Shown: positions 51,816 to 60,473, counted from the stretch's first letter. The stretch: 64,000 nt of DNA from an uncultured Erythrobacter sp. (GCA_947501005.1 CANMTU010000001.1:310001-374000); one strand, 5' to 3'. Notes: generated from the letters alone by a model not told the origin. Numbers and translations are program-made.

Positions 51816-52166
51816 ATGCAGGTTCAATTCAATTCCGACAGCTCCGTCATGGGCACCGAAAACGTGGCCGAGCGGATCGAGGCGCAGGTGCGTGAGAAGC
51901 TGGCGCGCTTCGAGGACAAGCTGACCCGGCTCGAAATCCACGTCCGCGACGAGAACGGCGCCAAGGGCGGGGCCGACGACAAGGCCTGCACCATCGAGGC
52001 GCGGCCCAAGGGCGGCAAGCCCATCGGCGTCACCGAACACGCCGCCGAGGTCGACGATGCCGCGCGCCGGGCTGCCGGCACGCTGGCCCAGCGGCTCGAA
52101 CGGCACTTCGGCAAGGGCGAGCGGCACAAGCACGACGCCCGGCCCGACAAGACGATCGCGGGATAG
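51816..52166 (+). CDS. hpf: Ribosome hibernation-promoting factor, short form (HPF/RaiA)
   Basis: 116-residue ribosome-binding protein that silences idle 70S ribosomes in stationary phase or stress. It has the beta-alpha-beta fold of the family: N-terminal MQVQFNSDSSVMG, the helix ERIEAQVREKLARFEDKLTR and the strand RLEIHVRDENG. It lacks the C-terminal dimerisation domain of the long form. The basic tail (GKGERHKHDARPDKT) suits rRNA binding. A GACAGGAA ribosome site precedes it. An EcfG-like promoter candidate and the conserved GTTCCA repeat lie upstream. Confidence 0.88.
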   Translation: MQVQFNSDSSVMGTENVAERIEAQVREKLARFEDKLTRLEIHVRDENGAKGGADDKACTIEARPKGGKPIGVTEHAAEVDDAARRAAGTLAQRLERHFGKGERHKHDARPDKTIAG

Positions 52167-52214
52167 GGCCGGCCAGCCCTTGCCCCGCGCGGCAAGGGCG
52201 GCCAGATAGGCGCG

Positions 52215-52838
52215 ATGGCTTCCGACTGCTGCTCCGCCAAGTCCACCACGCTCGAGACGCTGGCCCGCAGGCGGGACCAGCGCCGGGTGCTGGTAATCGT
52301 GCTGGCGATCAACGCCGTGATGTTCGTGGCGGAATTCGGGGCGGGGGTCATCGCCGGGTCGGCCGCACTGATGGCCGATGCGAGCGACATGCTGGGCGAC
52401 GCGGTGGTCTATGCGGTCAGCCTCTATGCGCTCTCCCGGTCCGACCGGTGGAAGGCCGGGGCGGCGATGCTGAAGGGGGTGGTGATCCTCGCCCTGGGGA
52501 TCGGGATCGCGGTGAATGTGGTGCTGAAGATCCGCAGCGGGGTGCCGCCATCCTCGACGCTGATGCTGGGGTTCGGCGCGCTGGCGCTGGCGGCCAATCT
52601 GGTGTGCTTTCGTCTGCTCACCCGCTTCCGCCATCAGGACGTGAACATGGCGAGCACGTGGGAATGTTCGCGCAACGACCTGATCAACAATTGTGGCGTG
52701 CTGCTGGCCGCCGGGCTGGTCTGGTGGCTCGCCTCGCCCTGGCCCGACATCGTGATCGGCGGGCTGATGGCGGCGGTGTTCCTGCGCAGCGCGTTGCGGG
52801 TAATAGGGGAGGCCGCGCCCCAATTGCGCGCGGCCTGA
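52215..52838 (+). CDS. Cation diffusion facilitator-like transporter (short)
   Basis: 207-residue membrane protein with six predicted helices of the CDF (CzcD/ZitB) family. The metal site residues of helix 2 are in LMADASDMLGDAVVYAVS and those of helix 5 in STWECSRNDLINNCGVLL, where the family's Asp pairs are kept. It ends right after helix 6, so the C-terminal cytoplasmic metal-sensing domain is missing, as in some short alphaproteobacterial members. The N-terminal Cys-Cys pair may bind metal. It probably exports zinc or a similar ion. It lies 48 bases after hpf on the same strand. Confidence 0.85.
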   Translation: MASDCCSAKSTTLETLARRRDQRRVLVIVLAINAVMFVAEFGAGVIAGSAALMADASDMLGDAVVYAVSLYALSRSDRWKAGAAMLKGVVILALGIGIAVNVVLKIRSGVPPSSTLMLGFGALALAANLVCFRLLTRFRHQDVNMASTWECSRNDLINNCGVLLAAGLVWWLASPWPDIVIGGLMAAVFLRSALRVIGEAAPQLRAA

Positions 52839-52847
52839 GTTGGCGGC

Positions 52848-53297
52848 TTATCCGATGTCGAAATCGGCTTCGGAATCGCCGTCCCAATAGGCGGCGCGGC
52901 TGGCATGGACATGGAGGAGGACCATGCCTTCGGTCTCGATGCCGTTCTCGAACCAGCGATCGAGTTCGTCGACCCAGTGCTTTTCGAACTGTGCCTTGTC
53001 GCGCACGATCTCGGCCTTGCCTTCGATGGAGATGAAGATGCCGGGCGCGCCATTGTCCTGCTGCTTGCCCTGGAGGGACAGGCCGATCTTGGGATCGCGC
53101 TTGATGTCGTCGACCATCAGGCAGTCTTCCCAGGTAAAATAATAGCTGTCGCCGTCGTAATCGACCTGGCGGTTGTTGCTCATCGGGCGGGCGCCGATCT
53201 GGCCGTTCTTGGTGTGCGTGTTGAGCATTACGAAGTCGATGTCCTTCATTGCCTCGGCAATGTGTTCGAGATGCTGCTTGGGGGATTTGTCGGCCAT
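52848..53297 (-). CDS. Pyridoxamine-phosphate-oxidase-fold stress protein (general stress protein 26 type)
   Basis: 149-residue protein with the split-barrel flavin-binding fold of the PNPOx-like family, group of general stress protein 26. Conserved parts are FVMLNTHTKNGQIGARPMS, SYYFTWEDCLMVDDI and the C-terminal YWDGDSEADFDIG. The family binds FMN or FAD; the reaction is not established. The start MADKSPKQHLEHI has AGGAGC upstream. A weak EcfG-like sequence (GGAAC, 16-base gap, CGCT) lies in 53326-53350. It converges with the CDF gene. Confidence 0.85.
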   Translation of the reverse strand: MADKSPKQHLEHIAEAMKDIDFVMLNTHTKNGQIGARPMSNNRQVDYDGDSYYFTWEDCLMVDDIKRDPKIGLSLQGKQQDNGAPGIFISIEGKAEIVRDKAQFEKHWVDELDRWFENGIETEGMVLLHVHASRAAYWDGDSEADFDIG

Positions 53298-53375
53298 GAA
53301 GAAAGCTCCTGCTGTGTAATGCGAAAGCGTACCGGCGGCGCGAGGGTTCCAAACGCGGGGCGCTGGTTGCGCGGA

Positions 53376-53966
53376 TTACTCGCGATTGGCGAGACTGGCG
53401 GAGACGTCGATCATCCGCGCCTTGCCGATATTGGCTGGGGGCGGCGGGGTGGGCGCCTCCGCGACGGGCGCGGGTTCGGCGAGCGCCAGCGGCGCCTCCG
53501 CCCGCGAGAGGGCAGGGGTCTGCGCGTAACCGGGGCCGGGCGGGGCGGTATCCTGTCTGGTAAGGTCCGGTCGCGGACGGTCGGCAGGTACGGCGACTGC
53601 GGGCGCCACTGTGTCGTATCCGTAATAGGCCCGCTCGCGTTCGGTCAGGGCGGCTTGGCGAAACGGGTCGGCGGGGGGGGGGGCCGCTTCGATCACGGTT
53701 CGGGCGAAGGTCTTCTCATGCATGCGGCCGCGCAGGGCGAGTTCAGCGGCTTCGATCCGGCCGTGCGGCGTTTCGAGCGCGTAATGGTCCGGCAAGGCGG
53801 CAGAGTCGGTTTGACGGGCCATGTAGGGCGCCGTGTGCCCGGACTGATAGGGCGGTGTATCAAGCCCCCGCTTGAGAACCGGGGCGGTGCCGATACTCGC
53901 CCCGCTCACCGCGCCGCCGATGACGGTCACGGCCAGGGCGAACATCCAGGGTGGAGAAAGGCGCAT
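53376..53966 (-). CDS. Hypothetical exported or membrane-anchored protein
   Basis: 196-residue protein whose first 25 residues (MRLSPPWMFALAVTVIGGAV) form a signal peptide or anchor. The rest is rich in Pro, Ala and charged residues and likely flexible, with RERAYYGYDTVAPAV in the middle and APTPPPPANIG near the end. No known domain was recognised. The reading frame stays open to 54476 but only the part from the ATG at 53966 looks coding. It is divergent from the lipoprotein gene at 54048, with a gap of 81 bases. Confidence 0.5.
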   Translation of the reverse strand: MRLSPPWMFALAVTVIGGAVSGASIGTAPVLKRGLDTPPYQSGHTAPYMARQTDSAALPDHYALETPHGRIEAAELALRGRMHEKTFARTVIEAAPPPADPFRQAALTERERAYYGYDTVAPAVAVPADRPRPDLTRQDTAPPGPGYAQTPALSRAEAPLALAEPAPVAEAPTPPPPANIGKARMIDVSASLANRE

Positions 53967-54047
53967 TCCCGTGTAGACTCCCTCTTTCCCTATCAAAAGC
54001 GTGGAACCCGTCTGGCGTTCCGCGCAGGCCGCGAAGGATGGACCGCA

Positions 54048-54467
54048 GTGGAAGGACGAGAAGGTTTGGCGGCGGCATGCCTGCTGGCACTTGCAGGATG
54101 CCAGGCGGCCGGCCCCGAAGTCACGCCGACCTTTTCCGGCATCGCGGCGGACGAGCGGGTCCAATTCACCGGTACCGAACCGTTCTGGGGCGGGGAGGTC
54201 GCCAACGGGGAAGCGCTCTACCGTACGCCCGAAAACGTGGAGGGCGAACGGTTCGCCGTCTCGCGCTTCGCCGGGAATAACGGGGTGAGTTTCACCGGCA
54301 CGCTGGCGGGAGAGGCGTTCGACATGATGGTCACTCCCGGCACCTGTTCCGACGGCATGAGCGATCGCTCCTACCCCTATACCGTGACGGTGGAACATGG
54401 CGGCCGCCGGCTGGACGGCTGCGGCTGGACCGACCGGAAGCGGTTCACAGGGCCGGCCGCATCGTGA
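54048..54467 (+). CDS. COG3650-like lipoprotein
   Basis: 139-residue protein with a lipoprotein signal, LLALAGC at about residue 18. The mature part has the pattern VQFTGTEPFWGGEV, RFAGNNGVSFTGTL and TPGTCSDGMSDRSYPYTVTV, with two cysteines that could pair. This is the small envelope protein family often called COG3650; its role is unknown. The GTG start at 54048 has an AAGGA site eight bases upstream; a TTG six codons later would give a shorter signal. The much longer open frame upstream on this strand is a shadow of the two genes at 52.8-53.97 kb. Confidence 0.75.
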   Translation: MEGREGLAAACLLALAGCQAAGPEVTPTFSGIAADERVQFTGTEPFWGGEVANGEALYRTPENVEGERFAVSRFAGNNGVSFTGTLAGEAFDMMVTPGTCSDGMSDRSYPYTVTVEHGGRRLDGCGWTDRKRFTGPAAS

Positions 54468-54497
54468 TTCCGGCATATCCCGGCGGGCGATCCGTCC

Positions 54498-54950
54498 TTG
54501 CGTAGCATTCCGTTCTGGCCGCGATGGCTCGGGCTGGCTGGCCTCCTGCCGGGGACCGCCTGTGCAGTTGCGGCGTGGTTCGGGCCGGCGGGATGGGTCG
54601 AACCGGCGCGTTCGATCGGCGCACTTTATGCCGCGCTGATCCTGAGCTTCCTGGGCGGCATGTGGTGGGGTATCGCCGCCGGGGCGCCGGCCGCCGAACG
54701 GCGACGGACGCTGGGCTGGCTGTGGATCGCCGCCGTGGTGCCGAGCCTGGTGGCCTTCGCCTGCCTTCTGCCATGGGCGCTGGGCTACGCAATGCTCGAG
54801 CCGGTTCTGGTCATGCTGGGCGCGGCGATCTGGCTCAGTCTGGGGGTGGATGCCCGCCTCGCATCGCTCGCGCCGCGTTGGTGGATGGCGCTGCGCGTGC
54901 CGCTATCCCTCGGCCTCGGAGCGGCGGCCCTTGCAACGGCGTTCGCATGA
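54498..54950 (+). CDS. DUF3429 membrane protein
   Basis: 150-residue integral membrane protein with four to five hydrophobic helices. The family feature is the segment ALYAALILSFLGGMWWGIA, with RTLGWLWIAAVVPSLVAF after it. The function of DUF3429 is unknown. A TTG at 54498 is the only start that keeps the first helix; its distance from the lipoprotein stop is 30 bases, so the two may be co-transcribed. Confidence 0.8.
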   Translation: MRSIPFWPRWLGLAGLLPGTACAVAAWFGPAGWVEPARSIGALYAALILSFLGGMWWGIAAGAPAAERRRTLGWLWIAAVVPSLVAFACLLPWALGYAMLEPVLVMLGAAIWLSLGVDARLASLAPRWWMALRVPLSLGLGAAALATAFA

Positions 54951-55077
54951 CGGCAAGGACCGATGCGATGTATCACGTTCACGCGTTCTTAACCGGGAAC
55001 TCGCCGGCCAGCCTGCCGGTTCTCGCCCAATACAGGTGTAATCGCACGCGCTGCCTTGCACGAATGCCGGGATCACG

Positions 55078-56142
55078 ATGAGCAACGAGAACAATCCACC
55101 GATCGACAGTGGGCAAGCAAACAACGCGTTCGACGCCAGCCCCGCCGCATTTCGCAACAGTCATCCCGAGGACACGTTCACCGGCTCGTCTGGCGTCCTG
55201 TTCGAGCGGGCGATGGCCCAATCGCGCATGGCGATCTGCCTGACCGATCCCCGGCAGGACGACAATCCGATCGTTTTCGCCAATCGCGCCTTCCGCCGCC
55301 TGACCGGCTATGCCGAGAACGAGATCCTCGGCCGCAATTGCCGGTTCCTGCAAGGGCCGGAAACCGACCGCGAAACGGTCGCGGAACTGCGCGAGGCGGT
55401 GGAGCGGGAAGAGGTCACGGTCGTCGAACTGCTCAATTACCGCAAGGACGGCACGACGTTCTGGAACGCCCTGCATATCGGCCCGATCTACGACGACAAT
55501 GGCGAGATGATCTATTGCTTCGGGAGCCAGTGGGACGTCTCCGAACTGCGCGCATCGCGGGCAGAAAAGATGCAGGCCAAGGCGGTGGCGCGCGAATTGT
55601 CGCACCGGACCAAGAACATGTTTTCCGTGATCGCCGGCATCGTCACGATCACCGGGCGTTCGCGCGGGGCGCAGGATACGGCGGCGGAGATGGTTCAGCG
55701 CATTCAGGCGCTCGGCCGGGCCTACGAAACCACGCTGGACGAGGCGGCGACCGGCAATATCGATGTGGGCGAGGCGATCCGTGCCATCCTATCGCCCTAT
55801 GCCGCCCGCCACGAGCTCGTCTACGAGGGCGATGCCACGATGGCCGATTTCAGCGCGATCTCGATGCTGGGGCTGGTCCTGCACGAACTGGCGGACAATG
55901 CGGAGCGGTTCGGCGCATGGTCCAACGGGTCGGGCCATGTCGCTCTGTCATGGACCAAGACCGGCGATGAGTCGCTCCGGCTCGACTGGGCGGAGCGCGG
56001 CGGCCCGCGACTGTCCGGCGAGGCGCCGGAAGACGGGGCGGGCACGCATATCATCGACCGGCTGCTGCGCACCGGCGGCGGCGGGATCGAGCGGCATTGG
56101 CACGAGGCGGGTTTGCGCGCCGTGATCGACCTGAAGACCTGA
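55078..56142 (+). CDS. LOV-domain blue-light HWE histidine kinase
   Basis: 354-residue soluble photoreceptor kinase. The LOV domain (about 40-160) has the flavin-binding motif GRNCRFLQGPETD; C88 is the cysteine that forms the light adduct with FMN. A helical linker leads to the HWE/HisKA_2 core, with phosphoacceptor H176 in ARELSHRTKNMFSVI, a Bergerat-type HELADNAERFGA box and the WxE variant DWAERGGP. Length and order match the short LOV kinases of Erythrobacter litoralis (EL346 type). A response regulator gene follows 16 bases later and should be its partner. Upstream, GGGAAC and GGTT 17 bases apart resemble an EcfG promoter weakly. Confidence 0.93.
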   Translation: MSNENNPPIDSGQANNAFDASPAAFRNSHPEDTFTGSSGVLFERAMAQSRMAICLTDPRQDDNPIVFANRAFRRLTGYAENEILGRNCRFLQGPETDRETVAELREAVEREEVTVVELLNYRKDGTTFWNALHIGPIYDDNGEMIYCFGSQWDVSELRASRAEKMQAKAVARELSHRTKNMFSVIAGIVTITGRSRGAQDTAAEMVQRIQALGRAYETTLDEAATGNIDVGEAIRAILSPYAARHELVYEGDATMADFSAISMLGLVLHELADNAERFGAWSNGSGHVALSWTKTGDESLRLDWAERGGPRLSGEAPEDGAGTHIIDRLLRTGGGGIERHWHEAGLRAVIDLKT

Positions 56143-56158
56143 GGGAACGAAGCCGAAC

Positions 56159-56530
56159 ATGGGTCGAGAAATCACGATACTGCTTGTGGACGACGAGCCC
56201 CTGATCCTGATGGATCTGGAGTTCGCCGCGGAAGATTTGGGGCTTCGCTGTCTGACCGCTACCAATGTCGCGCAGGCCCTGGCGTTTGCGGAGAACGAAC
56301 CGGTGGATTGCGCCGTCCTCGATGTCAGCCTCAAGGCGAACGAGACCTGCCTGCCGATTGCAAGGGCCCTGGACGCCAAGGACATTCCCTATGTCATCCA
56401 TTCGGGCGATCTCGACCGTCAGAACGAGCGCATCCGATCGCTCGACGCCCCGCGTTTCGCCAAGCCCTGCCAGTCGAGCACGGTCATCCGCGAGGCGCTC
56501 CACCACGCGAACCTGACCGTCGAGATCTGA
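56159..56530 (+). CDS. Single-domain response regulator, partner of the LOV kinase
   Basis: 123-residue stand-alone receiver domain. The acidic pocket is ILLVDDEPLILMDLE, the phosphoacceptor is D55 in CAVLDVSLKAN, and the conserved lysine is in RFAKPCQSS (K102). There is no output domain, so it should act as a phosphate sink or on a partner protein, like LovR. It lies 16 bases after the kinase stop codon and is almost certainly in the same transcript. Confidence 0.9.
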   Translation: MGREITILLVDDEPLILMDLEFAAEDLGLRCLTATNVAQALAFAENEPVDCAVLDVSLKANETCLPIARALDAKDIPYVIHSGDLDRQNERIRSLDAPRFAKPCQSSTVIREALHHANLTVEI

Positions 56531-56555
56531 GCGGCCGGGCGACCGCCCGCCGGGA

Positions 56556-57992
56556 TCAGAACAGGCCGGGCATGTGAAACTGCGCCGCGCTCGGCTGGCG
56601 CGATATCAGCAGTTCAGGCGCCGCCGCCCGCTGCGCCGTGCCCGCCGGGGCCTTGGCGGAAATGGGCGTGCAGGAGCGACCGTTCAGATAATCGATGGCC
56701 ACTGCGATCGACGCTTCGGCAGGATCGCCCAGCTGGTGGCGCAGATCGTCGGGCGCTTGGCACGTCACCTGCATTACGCTGGCGAGGCCGGTGTAATATT
56801 CGCCCTGCCCGTCGGCGTTGGTGGTCTTGAGCGCCACCGCGCGCAGCCGGTCGTCGCAGGCCGAACGGTCCAGCCCGATCTGGCCGACGGGTTTGCCAAA
56901 GGTGTCGGACCCGACCAACGCGATATTACGGTCTAGATAGGCGAGCATGGAATTGGTTACGAGTTCGCTGGCCGAAGCCGTGCCTTCCCGTCCAATAACC
57001 GCGATCTTGCTGGCGGCGATGGCCTGGGGCTGCGCCGAGAACAGGGTCGTTTCGTTGTTTACCGCTTTGGACGGGCGAAAGACCGTGCGGCTGAAGACAC
57101 TGCCGACCTTGTCCGCCGCCAGAAGATCGCCGAGCAGATTGGCAATCGAGATCAGCCCGCCGCCATTGTAGCGCAGGTCGAGGATGACCTGATCGACGCC
57201 CTGGGTCTTGAACTGCTGGAATGCATTGCGCAGGTTCGGGTCGGCGGACTGGACGATGAAAGTGCGCAGATTGACATAGCCGATCCGGCCCGACGGCGTA
57301 TCGAAGATGCGAACGCCGTTGCGGTCGGATATCGGATCGAGGGAAAATTCCGTCTTGGTCACGCTTACGGTCTGCTCGGTCCCGCCGACGGTGCGGATGC
57401 GCAGGGTGCGCTGGACGCCCGGATCGGGCGGACCCAAGGCAACAAGCACATTGTTGATCCCGCCGGCCGCAACCAGCGCGGCCACGGTTTGGCCGTCGAT
57501 CGCCAGTATTTCGGTACCGCGATCGAGGCCCGCCGCAAAGCCCGGGCCGTTTTCGAACGCTTCCGCCACGAACAGCCTGACCGCGACATCGTCATACGAA
57601 AGCCGGATGCCGAAACCCGCATTGGCGCCGTTCTGGATCAGGTCGTTCTCTTCCTCGATCGAGGTGATGTAGGTGAACCCACGATCCTTTTCCTGTGCGC
57701 GCGCAGGCGCGACGAGGGCATCGATGTAATCCTGCAGGTTGGAATAGCGCGACTGGTCGACATTGGTGGCGAGCAGATCGGGGAAGAGATACCATTCCTG
57801 CAATTGCCCCAGCACCCAGTCCTTGCGCGCGGCGAGCGAACAGGTATCCGCGGTGCCGCCGGTCGTCCCCCCGGTTCCGCCGCCGCCCCCACCACCGGTG
57901 ACCGGTGTTGGCGTGGTCGACCCACCGCCGCCGCCGCATGCGACCAGGGCAAAGGCAAGCGTTGTCGAGATAAAGGTTTGAAACTTCGGCAT
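56556..57992 (-). CDS. S41-family (C-terminal processing type) serine protease lipoprotein
   Basis: 478-residue lipoprotein with lipobox ALVAC near residue 19, then a Gly/Thr-rich linker (two runs of glycines, about 20-48). A PDZ-like domain (about 120-230, GFGIRLSYDDVAVRLFV and GTEILAIDGQTV) precedes the S41 protease domain. The catalytic serine is expected in GREGTASASELVTNSM near residue 345, with a strand VILDLRYNGGGL. It may trim or degrade envelope proteins. The start at 57992 has GAGGGAA upstream. It converges with the response regulator gene. Confidence 0.9.
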   Translation of the reverse strand: MPKFQTFISTTLAFALVACGGGGGSTTPTPVTGGGGGGGTGGTTGGTADTCSLAARKDWVLGQLQEWYLFPDLLATNVDQSRYSNLQDYIDALVAPARAQEKDRGFTYITSIEEENDLIQNGANAGFGIRLSYDDVAVRLFVAEAFENGPGFAAGLDRGTEILAIDGQTVAALVAAGGINNVLVALGPPDPGVQRTLRIRTVGGTEQTVSVTKTEFSLDPISDRNGVRIFDTPSGRIGYVNLRTFIVQSADPNLRNAFQQFKTQGVDQVILDLRYNGGGLISIANLLGDLLAADKVGSVFSRTVFRPSKAVNNETTLFSAQPQAIAASKIAVIGREGTASASELVTNSMLAYLDRNIALVGSDTFGKPVGQIGLDRSACDDRLRAVALKTTNADGQGEYYTGLASVMQVTCQAPDDLRHQLGDPAEASIAVAIDYLNGRSCTPISAKAPAGTAQRAAAPELLISRQPSAAQFHMPGLF

Positions 57993-58229
57993 GGCGATTC
58001 CCTCGGACGGCCGGACACGCATGATCCGGACGTCCCTGCGACTATGCCCCAAATCACGCGCGCGAAGCAAGGCAAAGGGGTGTAACGCGCCGAGAGTGGC
58101 CCAGACTGCCGCCGTTTCGTGCGAAAATCGGTGCAAACTGCCATTATCGGCGTAGCATAGGGCATGAGCCCCGCGCTAGAATGGGCCATATCGTGCCGCC
58201 CGGTTCGGCACACAGTATCAGGAGTTGCA

Positions 58230-58814
58230 ATGCCCACCGTACCCGACTGGATCGCCCGCGCTGTCGGCAGCGATGCCATCAAGACGGAACTTTCCGTCGC
58301 GCGACTGGCGGAGGAGAAGCATCTCGGCCAATCCGGTTTCGCGTTGAAGAGTCCTGCGTTCCAGAACGGGCAGGAACTCGACCCGAGCTTTACCGCGATC
58401 GAGGAAGACGCCGTCGCCCCCCCGCTCGACTGGACCGCGCCGCCGCCCGGGACGCAGGAACTCGTCCTCATCGTCGAGGACGCGGGATCGGGGCAGGTGC
58501 ACTGGCTGGTCTGGGGCCTCGCCGGCCAGAGGGGCAAGCTACTGGAAGGCGAGGTGCCGCCGCGCACCGGCAAGAACGCGAAGGGCAATTCCGAATGGCT
58601 GCTGCCCGACCCGCCACTGGGCGTGAAGCATCTCTACGTTTTCCAGCTGTTCGCCCTCGACCTGCCGCTGACCCTGATGCCCGGCGCGACCTATGACGAT
58701 CTGATCGCCGGGATGAAGAACCACGTGACCGCCGTCGCCCTGCTGTCCACCCAGTTCGAAGGGCACGAAATCGAACAACTCGGTGACGGCGACGACTTCG
58801 ACGTTTTCGACTAA
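58230..58814 (+). CDS. YbhB/YbcL family (Raf-kinase-inhibitor/PEBP-like) protein
   Basis: 194-residue PEBP-fold protein. Family features are FALKSPAFQNGQELDPSF, ELVLIVEDAGSGQVHWLVW with the DPDAP-like loop replaced by EDAGSG, and HLYVFQLFALDLPL. The ligand-binding role in bacteria is not known. It has no signal peptide, so it is cytoplasmic. The start has a clear AGGAG site. It is followed after 26 bases by the SWIB protein gene on the same strand. Confidence 0.88.
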   Translation: MPTVPDWIARAVGSDAIKTELSVARLAEEKHLGQSGFALKSPAFQNGQELDPSFTAIEEDAVAPPLDWTAPPPGTQELVLIVEDAGSGQVHWLVWGLAGQRGKLLEGEVPPRTGKNAKGNSEWLLPDPPLGVKHLYVFQLFALDLPLTLMPGATYDDLIAGMKNHVTAVALLSTQFEGHEIEQLGDGDDFDVFD

Positions 58815-58840
58815 CTCTCAATACCAAGAAAGGATTTGAA

Positions 58841-59098
58841 ATGGCTGGTAAGAACAATGCTCTGCAGAAGCCGGTGAACCTGACGCCCGAGCTCGAGGAG
58901 GTGGTCGGCAAGGGCCCGATGACCCGGGCGCAGGTGACCTCGAAAGTCTGGGACTACATCAAGTCGAAGGATCTTCAGGATTCCAAGGACAAGCGGATGA
59001 TCAATCCCGACGACAAGCTGGGCGACGTGATCGGCAAGGACCAGATCTCGATGTTCAAGATGACCGGCGCCGTCTCCAAGCACATGACCGCGACCTGA
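58841..59098 (+). CDS. SWIB/MDM2-domain protein
   Basis: 85-residue protein made of a single SWIB domain (VNLTPELEEVVGKGPMTRAQ, VWDYIKSKDLQD, and the ISMFKMTGAVSKHM end). In bacteria such proteins are found mainly in chlamydiae and in several alphaproteobacteria; chromatin or DNA-supercoiling roles have been proposed but are not established here. An AAGGATTTGAA ribosome-site region precedes the ATG. It is probably co-transcribed with the YbhB gene. Confidence 0.92.
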   Translation: MAGKNNALQKPVNLTPELEEVVGKGPMTRAQVTSKVWDYIKSKDLQDSKDKRMINPDDKLGDVIGKDQISMFKMTGAVSKHMTAT

Positions 59099-59099
59099 G

Positions 59100-59507
59100 C
59101 TATACCTGCTCCCGGCGGCGCAGCGGCCAGTCCGTTACGCCGCCGGCCCACAATGACAGCCAGACGATCAACGGCTGCAGGACCATGCGCGGAATATGAT
59201 AGGCGAGGCCGAGCCCGTCATCGGGCCGGGCCATATCCAGCGCGAAATGATTGATGTTCGCGGGAAATACGCAGACCGCATAAAGGGCGAGACCGATCGC
59301 CCCCGCCTTGCGCAGCCGAAGACTGAACGGTTGCGCAAGCGCAAGAGCGCCGACCAGTTCCGCGATGCCGGTCAGCGCGATGACCTGCGCGGGGTAGGGC
59401 ACCTGGTTCGGCAGGATCGACAGGAACGGCGCCGGCCGGGCGAGATGCAAGATACCCGCAGCGCCATAGGCAAGGGCGAGCGCCGCGCGCAGGATCGCGC
59501 GGATCAT
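59100..59507 (-). CDS. DoxX-family membrane protein
   Basis: 135-residue protein with four membrane helices of the DoxX-like family (LARPAPFLSILPNQVPYPAQ, ALTGIAELVGALALAQPFSL, AGAIGLALYAVCVFPANINH). The family is linked to thiol and oxidative-stress control in some bacteria; the reaction here is unknown. It is the last gene of a run of seven genes that overlap end to end on the minus strand. Its ATG overlaps the DUF3253 stop codon. Confidence 0.88.
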   Translation of the reverse strand: MIRAILRAALALAYGAAGILHLARPAPFLSILPNQVPYPAQVIALTGIAELVGALALAQPFSLRLRKAGAIGLALYAVCVFPANINHFALDMARPDDGLGLAYHIPRMVLQPLIVWLSLWAGGVTDWPLRRREQV

Positions 59508-59740
59508 TCCTGCGGCACGGAGATGCGATAAGGCCCGCTGCGCCGAACCATGGGTTTGCCCTTCCACGACAGCGCGATCCGCCCTTCACCGACAAGTTCG
59601 TCGACAGCGGCATGAACCGCCGGCATCCGGTCGCGCCACTCCGGCCCCCCGATCTGCCTTGCGACCTCACTCGGGCAAACCGAGGCGCCTTCTTTCCGCC
59701 GATCGAGCAAACCCAGCAGGGCGGTGCGCGCCGGCATCAT
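59504..59740 (-). CDS. DUF3253 small winged-helix-like protein
   Basis: 78-residue protein with the DUF3253 pattern GASVCPSEVARQIGGPEWRD, a helix, then GRIALSWKGKPMVRRSGPY, resembling a small winged helix. The function is unknown; the WKGKP stretch could touch nucleic acid. Start ATGATG at 59740: the first ATG overlaps the upstream DUF427 stop codon; the second (59737) gives one residue less. Its stop overlaps the DoxX start. Confidence 0.85.
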   Translation of the reverse strand: MMPARTALLGLLDRRKEGASVCPSEVARQIGGPEWRDRMPAVHAAVDELVGEGRIALSWKGKPMVRRSGPYRISVPQE

Positions 59741-60027
59741 TCCTCGGTCACGTCCACTCCGTTCCAGAAGGCGATGCGATCCTTGATCTCGGCCGCTTCG
59801 GGTAGGGGGTCGGGATAGTACCACGCGGCATCGCGGTTGATGGCCCCACCCGCATTGATGCTGTAATATTCGGCGGTGCCCTTCCAGGGGCACCTGCTGG
59901 TCGTCTCGCTCGGCATGAGGGCGCTGCGGGCGACATCGTGGGCGGGGAAGTAGTGGTTGCCTTCGACCACCACGGTATCGTCGCTGCGGGCGATCTCCTC
60001 GCCGTTCCAGCTCGCTACGATCGTCAT
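59737..60027 (-). CDS. DUF427 protein
   Basis: 96-residue single-domain protein of the DUF427 family: IVASWNGEEIARSDDTVVVE, NHYFPAHDVARSALMPSETT and SRCPWKGTAEYYSI are the typical blocks. The fold is a small beta structure; no reaction is known, though the domain is often found in stress or redox gene groups. It overlaps its neighbours on both sides by four bases. The start MTIVASWNG matches family N-termini. Confidence 0.9.
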   Translation of the reverse strand: MTIVASWNGEEIARSDDTVVVEGNHYFPAHDVARSALMPSETTSRCPWKGTAEYYSINAGGAINRDAAWYYPDPLPEAAEIKDRIAFWNGVDVTEE

Positions 60028-60473
60028 GCGCCTATTCGTCCTTTCAGTCCGAGTTTTTTCAGGGTGCGGTCGCAGCGGACACCGTCGTAGAACGCCTCGA
60101 GCGCGTCGGCGAACACCTGATCGTCGTCGCACGCCGCCTCGAACAGGGTCATCGAACTGCGGAACTTCATCGCATCGACGGACCCCAGGATATCGTCCGC
60201 ACGCATCGTGCCGGCCCATTCCAGCATGGCCTCGCCGGCTTCGTAGAGCCTGGCGCCAAGTTCTTCGTGCGATGCGTAGGCGGCGGCTTCATCGATTCCG
60301 GACAAGGCGAATTTCTGCGCGGTCGGACTGTGTCCCAATCCCGCGATCTGGGGGAAGACGAACCACATCCAGTGGCTTTGCTTGCGCCCCGCTTCCAGCT
60401 CACGCAGTGCGCGTTCGTAAACGCCCGAACCCTGGGCGGCAAGGAAGTGGTCGAAGGCGTATGGCTCAGCCAT
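60024..60473 (-). CDS. DUF1810 protein
   Basis: 149-residue cytoplasmic helical protein of the DUF1810 (calpastatin-like) family. Signatures are RFLAAQ-type FDHFLAAQGSGVYERAL, QSHWMWFVFPQIAGLGHS, and FRSSMTLFEAACDDDQVF. The family includes NADAR-like relatives, which suggests a nucleotide-sugar or ADP-ribose link, but this is inference. It overlaps the DUF3140 gene by eight bases and the DUF427 gene by four. Confidence 0.9.
   Translation of the reverse strand: MAEPYAFDHFLAAQGSGVYERALRELEAGRKQSHWMWFVFPQIAGLGHSPTAQKFALSGIDEAAAYASHEELGARLYEAGEAMLEWAGTMRADDILGSVDAMKFRSSMTLFEAACDDDQVFADALEAFYDGVRCDRTLKKLGLKGRIGA

Noticed and set aside
52905..54047. The long 5' extension of the COG3650-like lipoprotein frame
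   Set aside because: It is antisense to two minus-strand genes; the lipoprotein signal and ribosome site place the start at 54048.
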